This document shows, in pieces, positions 1 through 6,259 of a stretch of DNA of 10,648 nt. The notes beneath the pieces are model-generated. The model did not search any database and had not been told where the DNA came from. It saw only the letters and a list, made by a program, of their open reading frames with translations. Position numbers and translations under genes: made by a program. Each line of letters starts with the position of its first letter. Positions within the stretch are counted from its first letter, which is position 1. This DNA is from Clostridia bacterium (lineage in GTDB: Bacteria > Aerophobota > Aerophobia > Aerophobales > AE-B3A): positions 1-10,648 of the forward strand of contig JAUWRC010000040.1 in assembly GCA_030610745.1 (NCBI GenBank). The letters run 5' to 3'.

Positions 1-27
1 GAAGCACCTGGCTATTAGGTTAGTCAT
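1..27 (-). CDS. Start of an unidentified gene, cut by the window edge
   Basis: An ATG at 27-25 is preceded by AGGAGG at 40-35 with a 7-base spacer, an excellent translation start. Only nine codons (MTNLIARCF) are inside the window, too few to identify the product. The reading frame is open upstream as far as the stop codon of the truncated URO-D gene at 99-97 and is in phase with it. The start could therefore be a true new gene or an internal Met in the 3' part of a broken gene. The ribosome binding site favours a new gene. Confidence 0.45.
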
Positions 28-81
28 TGGAATTCCTCCTCTTTCAATAAATGCTAAAGTCTTGCCTATTTTCTCTGAAAA

Positions 82-104
82 AAATGGGATATGTCCCTAT
101 TTTT
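82..104. repeat. Dispersed 23-base repeat, copy 1
   Basis: The stretch contains GGGATATGTCCCTATTTTT, flanked by AAAT on the left. It matches 3555-3577 at 22 of 23 positions, the one difference being a transition. The GGGA/TCCC core is a short inverted repeat. Motifs of this kind are, from memory, common near IS200/REP-type elements in Clostridia, but no transposase is present, so the element type is inference. This copy supplies the stop codon (99-97) of the adjacent URO-D gene, which suggests the gene was broken by whatever brought the repeat in. Confidence 0.55.
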
Positions 105-747
105 CCATGCCGTCCATGCCAAAGGCACTCCATCCCTGAACGAGAACCCCTTGCTCAGCAGCAAACCTCTTCACCTGATCCATTCTCTCTTTATACTTTA
201 TTAGCTCTTCTGATGTTGGATTTTGAAGAAGATAACGAAGTTTAGGAAGGTCTTCAGGGCCGCTAACAGCATGTTCCACAGCCCGGGGTATATTAAAGTC
301 CTCAAAGAGAGGCACTTTCTCAGGCTGAATTACCCACCCCGCTCCCTGGTTTTCTCTTGTTTGCCGAACTGTGTGTCTCAGCAGGCCAGCCGGTGTATTA
401 TATTCCCGATGTAGGAGAGTGTAAGTTTCCTTGTCTGATGGAGGCTCACGCCAATCTCTTATCTGAACACCGGGATGCATACTCCAGGGAACTGAAACAT
501 CAAGCACATCATCAATTCCTAAAGAAAGCCAACGGTTAACACGTTTAAAATCCTGTTTTATATCCCAGGGTTCTGGCAGTGTATGAATATGCTCTAACCT
601 CATTGCATACCAGTGAATAACCTCACGGTTATTCTGGGTCCAACGTAGGTGTTTGGGGGCAGTAAAGCCAAAAACCACACAATAAAGTGGTATGTGATCC
701 GGTTTCTCACCTTTAATAGCAACCAGCAAACGTTCACGCGATTTCAT
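97..747 (-). pseudogene. Truncated URO-D-superfamily protein (third paralog in window)
   Basis: The 216-residue product begins MKSRERLLVAIKGEKPDHIP, the usual N-terminus of uroporphyrinogen decarboxylase-superfamily proteins: a short helix, then a G-E-x-P-D-x-x-P turn. Family members normally have about 340-390 residues. Here the frame stops after GMDGMEK, so the C-terminal half of the barrel, which includes the metal or substrate region seen in the other two paralogs, is missing. The stop codon lies in the dispersed repeat at 82-104, so interruption is likelier than a sequencing slip. The gene follows the Gfo/Idh/MocA gene after 152 bases. Its ribosome binding site (TAAGGCGA, 4 bases from ATG) is only moderate. 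It is not heme-biosynthetic hemE by context. It is probably non-functional, although a stable half-protein cannot be excluded. Confidence 0.8.
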
Positions 748-756
748 AATTTCGCC

Positions 757-872
757 TTACTTAACTTGGGTTTCAAACTTTAGCAGGTATCTTGCCTCTG
801 CTTCTAGTATTTCCTCTGTACTGCCCCTCACGGGCGGAGATGAATGGCAGCGGCCACCTTTATGTTTTTCAC
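757..872 (-). pseudogene. Small frame-disturbed ORF pair, possible gene remnant
   Basis: AGGAGG followed by AAAA and GTG at 872-870 opens a 14-codon ORF (MKNIKVAAAIHLRP) that stops at 830-828. A second frame starts at a GTG overlapping that stop (831-829) and continues as GSTEEILEAEARYLLKF to TAA at 759-757, ten bases before the truncated URO-D gene. A one-base change in the C/G run around 826-834 would join the two into a product of about 38 residues. The second half looks protein-like (acidic helix) and faintly recalls the G-x-PEEV helix of URO-D C-termini, but I do not recognise a family. It could be a remnant, a short peptide gene or chance. Confidence 0.25.
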
Positions 873-899
873 TTTTCCTCCTAGTCCCTCGCTCTTTTC

Positions 900-1943
900 T
901 CAAAAACTACGCCAGTCTAGCTTTACAGAGGTTTTTCTCCGTGCCGAGGCTTGGATAGCTTCAATAATCACATCCACATTAAAGCCATCTATTGCATCCG
1001 GATGTCCCTGCTCTCTTTTTACAAGACAATTGTAAAAGTAGGCTGTTTGGATATCAAAGGGATTAACAGCTTCAAAACGATATTCTGTGCAGCTTTCCCT
1101 CTCATTATCGTAATGGATTAAGAGGGCCCCGTTGTTTTCAGGCTGGTCCCACATAACAGTATATATTTCCAGACGGCCGTTAACACCGTTTATCTGAATA
1201 AACTCATCCCAGGAATTTCGTTCATAGCCTATTCTTTTGAGAGGATGGGTAGCCGCTTCAAAACTGACTACCAGCCCGTTTTTATATTCAAACAGGCAAG
1301 TAGCCTTTCTATCAAATCTAGAGTTAGGAACATAGTCTATACAGGAATACAGACTCTCGGGCCGTCCCAGAAAATTCAAAGTCATATCTATCATATGGCT
1401 TGCTGCACATTTTACTACTGCACCCCCATAATTATTCAGGATATAATCATACTCATCCGCATTTTCCAGCTCATAAAAATTTCCTCCCCAGTTCTGATAT
1501 GTCCTCACCTGAGCACTGAAGAGCCTCCCCAGACCGGGCAGCAGCTCTTTTGCTTTCTCTACTGCCGGAAAAAAACGCTTCATATAGGAAACAAAGAATA
1601 GCCTGCCCGATGCCTTAGCTGCCTGAACCATTCTTTCAGCTTCCGATGCATTATCTGCCATTGTTTTTTCGCAGATAACATCCTTTCCTTCTTCCAGGGC
1701 AGCCAGACAGATTTCTTTATGGTACTTCCCATTTGTAAGAACACTGACCACTGTAACATCCGCATCAGCAATAAGTTCCTTATAATCTTTGGAAAAGCGT
1801 GTCCCAAAAGCATCAACATACGGTTTTGCTACCTCTTCATTGATATCAACAATATGAACGACATCCGCATCTACTTTTTCTAGCCCATTAAAATGAAAAC
1901 GTGAAATATTTCCGCACCCAATAATTCCAAATTTCGGTTTCAT
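900..1943 (-). CDS. Gfo/Idh/MocA-family NAD(P)-dependent sugar oxidoreductase
   Basis: The product is predicted to oxidise or reduce a sugar or sugar derivative with NAD(P) in the cytoplasm. It has 347 residues, normal for the family. The N-terminal Rossmann domain carries the dinucleotide motif GCGNISRFH at residues 9-17. The family Glu-Lys catalytic/cofactor motif appears as CEKTMA (E92, K93). The C-terminal domain has the SHMID segment (H183, D186), matching the usual H-x-x-D active-site pair. I chose the ATG at 1943, which follows AGAGAGAAGAA, over an in-frame ATG 18 bases upstream that lacks a ribosome binding site. The gene lies in unit B behind the six-hairpin glycosidase and the GH3 remnant, so a sugar substrate fits, but the exact substrate cannot be read from sequence. 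Family assignment is firm. Confidence 0.92.
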   Translation of the reverse strand: MKPKFGIIGCGNISRFHFNGLEKVDADVVHIVDINEEVAKPYVDAFGTRFSKDYKELIADADVTVVSVLTNGKYHKEICLAALEEGKDVICEKTMADNASEAERMVQAAKASGRLFFVSYMKRFFPAVEKAKELLPGLGRLFSAQVRTYQNWGGNFYELENADEYDYILNNYGGAVVKCAASHMIDMTLNFLGRPESLYSCIDYVPNSRFDRKATCLFEYKNGLVVSFEAATHPLKRIGYERNSWDEFIQINGVNGRLEIYTVMWDQPENNGALLIHYDNERESCTEYRFEAVNPFDIQTAYFYNCLVKREQGHPDAIDGFNVDVIIEAIQASARRKTSVKLDWRSF

Positions 1944-1965
1944 TTCTTCTCTCTCATTCAATAAC

Positions 1966-2106
1966 TTAAATCAGCTCAGTGAAGTTCACTGTCTTGTTCT
2001 CTTCTGACTCAAAAGTTATTCTTTCAAATCTTTTGAGTTCCTTGAGGGGTCTGGCTACGGCAGCTACTGTATCCTTAATGTATAATTGAACTACTTCATC
2101 TCCTTT
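1966..2106 (-). pseudogene. Stump of a GH3 beta-glucosidase C-terminal Fn3-like domain
   Basis: The 46 codons before TAA at 1968-1966 read KGDEVVQLYIKDTVAAVARP followed by LKELKRFERI and KTVNFTEL. This is the hallmark start of the fibronectin-III-like domain that ends GH3 beta-glucosidases (family pattern GDEVVQLY..D.....RP.KELKGF.R.....GE.KTV.F.L). The similarity begins abruptly at 2106. The upstream codons in this frame are antisense-like and overlap the end of the six-hairpin gene, so the catalytic part of the enzyme is gone. The arrangement looks like a deletion or recombination junction that joined the six-hairpin gene to the tail of a former GH3 gene. It lacks a proper start and is unlikely to yield a working enzyme. 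Confidence 0.75.
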
Positions 2107-3409
2107 GTATCTGCAGTATACCTTTAGCAAGCAATGAGACATAAGGAAGTGCAACTGTTGTCAGATAACCAGCATCTTTGTAATGTCCCAGTTTAGGATT
2201 GATACATTCCCAAAAACAGGACTTCAGGTCTTCTCTATAAGTAATACGTAAATGGGTAATAAACTCTAAAAACATACCTCTTCCAGCACCTTCGTCAATG
2301 AGTGTTAAAGCGTATATGTACCATCCTGTGGGATAACCCCAATAGGCACCATTTTGATAAAATCCTTTGTTAGCCCGAGAGATTTCCCAGAAATCAGGCT
2401 CAGGAATGTGCCGAACTTGTCCTTCAACAACAGTTGTTCTTTCTCGGAAACCACGAAGAAGAGATTGCCCTAGTTTTTTGGCTATATTATTGTCAACAAA
2501 ACCACGATATATGGCAAATGCTGTTCCCCACACATCGGGTTTATGGCCGATTCCAGTAGCTGATATCAGCCAGCCCTCTCCCCCTTGTTTTTCTTCATAA
2601 AATGTGGGAACAATCGCTTTGCGAATTGTGGCTGCTTGCTTCTTATATTTCATTGCTCTGTCCATATCCCCAAGCTTTTCAAAAAGCTCAGAAAGTTTCA
2701 AAGCAGACTCCAGTCTGAGAAGCGAAGGAAAAAGTAGTTTGCCAGTTTTAACTACAGAGTCATTATAGCCCCAGTCCACGATATGTTCCTCTATATCCTC
2801 ATCGGCAATACAAAGTTGTGTTTCCGGATCTACTGGAAAGGCATTATGTGTCAATTCGCATACTTCCCAGAGAGGTAACTTTCCTAAAAGTGTAGATACA
2901 GGGTAACCAAAAGATTGCCAGTTACTCGCTATTTGAGCATAGATATAAGCTGCGAAAACCAACCAATATTGGTCACAATGCGGCGGATATTTTCCCCAGG
3001 GTGGACCTTGAGTTTCGTCGGAGGCGTATGTTCCGGGATAATAAACAGAACTACCATCCACATTAACATGGTCAGCTAACGAGTAAGGAAGAATAACGCC
3101 GCCACTGGCCAGATTTCTGGGCTTATCTGCGGACATTGTTTTGCTTATAAGGAGAATCCATCCCCATACCTCTTCTGCTGGAATCAAACCACTTTCTGCT
3201 ATCCAGGCTGGATCACGAACCCAGAATGCAGGGTAGCTAGAGTAGTCCTCGGTACTGTACCCGGGGAGAAGAAGGGAAAAACCAGTGGTATTTTCTCCTG
3301 TCTTAATCCTCTGAGCAGGTTTGATGGTTGAGGCTTTGATAAGCTTTTCTGTAATCTTTTTAAGGAAGAGCGAATCCTCATGGCTAGCCTTCCACATAGT
3401 TTGCTTCAT
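2096..3409 (-). CDS. Six-hairpin ((alpha/alpha)6-barrel) glycosidase-like protein
   Basis: The 437-residue product has the aromatic, repeated-helix character of (alpha/alpha)6 glycosidases. It shows FWVRDPAW (63-70), WGYNDS (213-218), a helix rich in L, E and A (229-262), KPDVWGTAFA (290-299), NGAYWGYPTGWY (353-364), WECINPKLGHY (400-410) and YLTTVALPY (415-423). Acidic residues in VRDP, YNDS and WECINP are candidate catalytic groups, but I cannot place the protein in a numbered GH family. No signal peptide is visible, so a cytoplasmic role on short oligosaccharides is likely. The ATG at 3409 is preceded by AGAAGGAT and is preferred to an in-frame ATG at 3439, which lacks a ribosome binding site and sits just downstream of the promoter. 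It is the first gene of unit B. Its last codons overlap the GH3 stump, so the extreme C-terminus may have been altered. Confidence 0.7.
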   Translation of the reverse strand: MKQTMWKASHEDSLFLKKITEKLIKASTIKPAQRIKTGENTTGFSLLLPGYSTEDYSSYPAFWVRDPAWIAESGLIPAEEVWGWILLISKTMSADKPRNLASGGVILPYSLADHVNVDGSSVYYPGTYASDETQGPPWGKYPPHCDQYWLVFAAYIYAQIASNWQSFGYPVSTLLGKLPLWEVCELTHNAFPVDPETQLCIADEDIEEHIVDWGYNDSVVKTGKLLFPSLLRLESALKLSELFEKLGDMDRAMKYKKQAATIRKAIVPTFYEEKQGGEGWLISATGIGHKPDVWGTAFAIYRGFVDNNIAKKLGQSLLRGFRERTTVVEGQVRHIPEPDFWEISRANKGFYQNGAYWGYPTGWYIYALTLIDEGAGRGMFLEFITHLRITYREDLKSCFWECINPKLGHYKDAGYLTTVALPYVSLLAKGILQIQRR

Positions 3410-3452
3410 ATTATCCTTCTGTTTTATCAAACTCAACATTGGTATATAGTTT

Positions 3453-3467
3453 TACGATATTATCGTA
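3453..3467. promoter_or_regulatory. Palindromic operator, copy 1
   Basis: The site is a perfect inverted repeat, TACGATA-T-TATCGTA. It lies in a 28-base block (3442-3469) that matches 10600-10627 at 27 of 28 positions. It covers the predicted -10 element of the unit B promoter, where a repressor would block RNA polymerase. The odd-length centre and the GTAC-rich half-sites suit a GntR-type regulator better than the CG-centred sites of LacI types, but the protein is not encoded in the window and the family is inference. Confidence 0.7.
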
Positions 3468-3490
3468 CAGCTAATTCTGGAATTTGTCAA
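3462..3490 (-). promoter_or_regulatory. Predicted sigma-A promoter of unit B
   Basis: On the minus strand TTGACA (3490-3485) is followed after 17 bases by TACGAT (3467-3462), a perfect -35 with a 4-of-6 -10. Transcription would begin near 3455, giving a leader of about 45 bases before the ATG at 3409. The same arrangement occurs upstream of unit A. Confidence 0.6.
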
Positions 3491-3554
3491 TTGAACGTTG
3501 GGAAGAAAATAGTGGCACAAGGCCTATCTTGTGATGTAGAAAGGACGGGCTTTT

Positions 3555-3577
3555 AAATGGGATGTGTCCCTATTTTT
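3555..3577. repeat. Dispersed 23-base repeat, copy 2
   Basis: This stretch contains GGGATGTGTCCCTATTTTT and matches 82-104 at 22 of 23 positions. It lies in the spacer between the two units, 13 bases from a long perfect palindrome, and no transposase frame surrounds it. It is probably the footprint or end of a small mobile or REP-like element. Confidence 0.5.
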
Positions 3578-3590
3578 AATAATTTTGTAT

Positions 3591-3614
3591 GAAGTGGACA
3601 ATATTGTCCACTTC
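3591..3614. repeat. 24-base perfect palindrome
   Basis: GAAGTGGACAAT is followed directly by its exact reverse complement. As RNA or single-stranded DNA it can form a 10-base-pair stem with a 4-base loop. It sits about 80 bases past the isomerase-like stop codon and could help end unit A transcription, but neither side has the T-run of a classical intrinsic terminator. Its closeness to the dispersed repeat suggests that it belongs to the same element. A protein-binding site is also possible. Confidence 0.6.
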
Positions 3615-3691
3615 TCTGAGGTTTCCTGAGGCTTCAAACCCAGACAAGGACTAAATTTCAGCGAATAAAAAGGGCTTATCAGGGCTGATAT

Positions 3692-5095
3692 TTAAAATAC
3701 CAATTTTTCTAGTTTGAGCAGCTCTGCCAACATTTTTAGTTTACTTTTTACATCTCCGTGAACCATAGCCCAGTGATGAGTAGCCCCACCTCTAACTACC
3801 TGATTAAAAAAATCATCCAGAGAAAAGCTAAATTTTATCTGCACATGAGGAAATCCTTCCGCTTTTACACCGCCAGGACCTAAAGCTTCACCTGTGGCTA
3901 CAATCATTTTAAACCCTTCTATTTTTGGAACAATCTGTAGCAAGGTCACCTGACCCGGCTTAGCCGTAAACTCCATCCATGCACCTTCAAACTCTGATGA
4001 ACCCTGGAATTCATAGTCGGGAGTAATTATAACTCCATCATCGTTTTCAGCTAAACGAGGATTTTGAAGACCAGCATGGCCTGCTATAACAGAATTGTTT
4101 GTCTTATCGAAATTAAAAAATTCAGTAAACATAACCGGATTATTGGCCAATCTCTTAAGTACAAACATGGCCACTACTCCAGTAATATCACCTTCCATAC
4201 TAATAACTATATCTTTTTCCTGAAGAAGAGGAAGGTAAAGACAGGGACGAAGTCCCATGATTTTGTGGAGTTCTTCAGAGAGGTCATCAATGGCCAGGGC
4301 ATCAAGGCAAAATCTATCCACTAACTCTGCCACTCCCAGAGAAGTTCTAACTGCCTGATATAGAGCTTTATTACTTACGCCCCTTATTTTATATCTTCTC
4401 TTAAGAAGATCCACATTAGCCTTGACCCTTGAGGTATCAATTTCCTGGGAAGCTGAGAGAAGCTGCCCTACTGAAATGTACTTCAGTACAGGGCCAAGTA
4501 TGCTTGTTAAACTAAATTCATCAACATATAAATCTGTCATCACCTCGCACCTTGAAGGAAGTATACCTAGCTTAACTTCTTGAAGCTCCCCGGCTAACTT
4601 TACTAGCTGAGTGTATTCTACAATGTTATGGATGGTTTCTTCATCCTCTGGATCTCCCATGACAAAACCAAAATCTCTTCCCAATCTCTTCAGGGGACCA
4701 CTTGCCTGAAAGAGTCCTACAGAACCGGACCCTCTAAATAGATTCAAGGCACTTACCTTAGATGGCAGTTTGTGGTAGGGAGAATAACACCATAAAAGAA
4801 GGGGAACTTCGCTCATCTCATTTACGAGTTTTATCAAAGGTTGATCCTCACTCCACATTGTAGGACAAATTATTAAAAGCTCGACTTTTTCTTTTTTAAA
4901 CTCCTGGATAGCTATTTCTGCTTCTTGTATAGAGGTTACTATTCCAGTATTTACTATCCTCATATGTTTTGAAAGCCTGCCCACAATATTTTCTGCATCC
5001 TTCTTAATTAGCTCTGGGAGTTTTCTATAACTTTGGACTTTTCTATCCCAAAAACATTTTGCTGCTACCAGGGCTAAGCCAACTTTTGCTTGCAT
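3692..5095 (-). CDS. L-fucose/L-arabinose isomerase-family protein
   Basis: The 467-residue product is predicted to interconvert an aldose and a ketose in the cytoplasm with a divalent metal, probably Mn. It has the FucI/AraA layout: N-terminal alpha/beta domains (about 1-290) and a C-terminal part with the metal ligands. These are Glu in SMEGD (E301), Asp in FNFDKTNN (D330) and His in ATHHWAMVHGD (H440/H441), matching E337, D361 and H528 of E. coli FucI. It is shorter than FucI (about 590), so the symbol fucI is not justified and the substrate is open. I chose the ATG at 5095, preceded by GGAG with 7 bases between. A GTG at 5107, immediately after the preceding TGA, is in frame but has only a weak ribosome binding site. 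It is the last gene of unit A and is translationally close-coupled to the URO-D gene before it. Confidence 0.85.
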   Translation of the reverse strand: MQAKVGLALVAAKCFWDRKVQSYRKLPELIKKDAENIVGRLSKHMRIVNTGIVTSIQEAEIAIQEFKKEKVELLIICPTMWSEDQPLIKLVNEMSEVPLLLWCYSPYHKLPSKVSALNLFRGSGSVGLFQASGPLKRLGRDFGFVMGDPEDEETIHNIVEYTQLVKLAGELQEVKLGILPSRCEVMTDLYVDEFSLTSILGPVLKYISVGQLLSASQEIDTSRVKANVDLLKRRYKIRGVSNKALYQAVRTSLGVAELVDRFCLDALAIDDLSEELHKIMGLRPCLYLPLLQEKDIVISMEGDITGVVAMFVLKRLANNPVMFTEFFNFDKTNNSVIAGHAGLQNPRLAENDDGVIITPDYEFQGSSEFEGAWMEFTAKPGQVTLLQIVPKIEGFKMIVATGEALGPGGVKAEGFPHVQIKFSFSLDDFFNQVVRGGATHHWAMVHGDVKSKLKMLAELLKLEKLVF

Positions 5096-5107
5096 TTTTT
5101 TCTCCAC

Positions 5108-6235
5108 TCAATAGCATCCATACTTGAGAGCGGTGTTGACCATCTCTTCAATATTTTTAAGATTCGCTTTTGGCCCGATACTATCTCCGACAGCGAGCAC
5201 ATATCCGCCACCTGCAGCCGCGGCGTCAAGACAGCTTATGACCTCCTGGCGAACTTCCCGGGGCGTACCATAAGTCATCGTAATCGCTGAAACATTTCCC
5301 TTTAGACAGACCCGATCCCCGTAAAGCTTCTTCGCCCTGGCCAGATCAACATTACCAGCAGGGGGATGTTCCAGGGCATCTATTACATTTAAGTCTGTCT
5401 GGGCAAGCATACTAAGCCATTCATTGCTCCTGCCGCAGACGTGGAATAGACTCAGGATTCCCGCGTTCTTGAGTAAAGCAGTGGCTTGTTGAATATAAGG
5501 AAGGGCATAGGTTTTAAAGAAATTCGGTGAAATCACACTCGCCGAACAAGTTGACCCATGAATCATCACAAAATCAGGCTTAGGATCTAATTTAGCTGCT
5601 GCCTCAAGGTAGGCAAAGCTGTGAGCCTGGTAGTATTCGAAAACCTCTTCCATTAGTGCTTTTTCGTCGTAGAGGTCGAATATCACCTGTTCTACATCGC
5701 CATGACGGTATTCCTGCCACCAGTCAATGGGGCTGTGGACGACCACCCCGACCACCCCGCGGTCCCCAGCACGTGCGTATTCTTCAAAATACCGGGGGTG
5801 AGGTAACCACTCTTCCCCGAAATAGTCCTTAAATACCGGCCAATCGGTATGAAGGTCTTTGATGAACTTCTCGTGAGAATACTCGGGGTTGTGCCTGGGA
5901 TAGCGGCGGCGCTGCTGGATATGTCCTGAAGGTGTCCTCACGTTTGTCTCCACGATACGAACTTCTTCTTCCTGCCACTTTCTCGTAGTAACATGGACAC
6001 TCTCAGGTGGATTGGGTTCGGGAATCCCGGCGGCAAAATAGTACAGGTCAAACCCCAGCCGATCGCCCCAGGCAATCAGGCTGCTCAGTTCAGTATGTCC
6101 TTGCCCCTGGTATTTCCAGTAATCGAGGCCGGATAAGTCAGCCAAGGTATCAAAATCAAGGCCCGGCTCCACGGGGACCCGATCTGGTTCCCCCGTGTTA
6201 GCAAAAGCTTTCTTGATGCGTTCTTTCCCTGTCAT
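5108..6235 (-). CDS. URO-D-superfamily protein, possible methyltransferase (G+C-rich paralog)
   Basis: The 375-residue product is a full-length uroporphyrinogen decarboxylase-superfamily TIM barrel. It begins MTGKERIKKAFANTGEPDRV. Its C-terminal half has GSTCSASVISP (227-237), FHVCGRSNEWL (264-274), LKGNVSA (311-317) and VGDSIGPKANLKNIEEMV (349-366). The H-x-C pair (H265, C267) matches two of the three zinc ligands of the MtaA/MtbA corrinoid methyltransferases. The usual third Cys, in a later G-C motif, appears here as G-D. Methyl transfer is therefore possible but unproven, and heme synthesis is unlikely in this setting. GGAGGAA precedes the ATG. It starts 24 bases after the GH38 gene and its TGA abuts the isomerase-like gene. 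Sampled lines are about 50-60% G+C against about 40% in its neighbours, which hints at a separate origin. Confidence 0.85.
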   Translation of the reverse strand: MTGKERIKKAFANTGEPDRVPVEPGLDFDTLADLSGLDYWKYQGQGHTELSSLIAWGDRLGFDLYYFAAGIPEPNPPESVHVTTRKWQEEEVRIVETNVRTPSGHIQQRRRYPRHNPEYSHEKFIKDLHTDWPVFKDYFGEEWLPHPRYFEEYARAGDRGVVGVVVHSPIDWWQEYRHGDVEQVIFDLYDEKALMEEVFEYYQAHSFAYLEAAAKLDPKPDFVMIHGSTCSASVISPNFFKTYALPYIQQATALLKNAGILSLFHVCGRSNEWLSMLAQTDLNVIDALEHPPAGNVDLARAKKLYGDRVCLKGNVSAITMTYGTPREVRQEVISCLDAAAAGGGYVLAVGDSIGPKANLKNIEEMVNTALKYGCY

Positions 6236-6259
6236 TGCTGCAATTCCTCCAATTTTTTC

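Noticed and set aside
1245..1601. 118-codon plus-strand ORF
   Set aside because: It lies wholly opposite the well-supported Gfo/Idh/MocA gene, has no family features and is a shadow frame.
3665..3690. Hairpin TATCA-GCCC-TGATA right after the isomerase-like stop, followed by a T-rich stretch
   Set aside because: The stem has only five A/T-rich pairs and the T-run is six bases away, so it is too weak to call a terminator.
3692..5107. GTG start at 5107 for the isomerase-like gene
   Set aside because: The ATG four codons later has GGAG at good spacing, while the GTG has only a weak upstream site.
5108..6235. Heme-biosynthesis hemE
   Set aside because: Neighbours are sugar genes, there are three divergent paralogs, and an H-x-C motif is present. 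No other heme gene is in the window.
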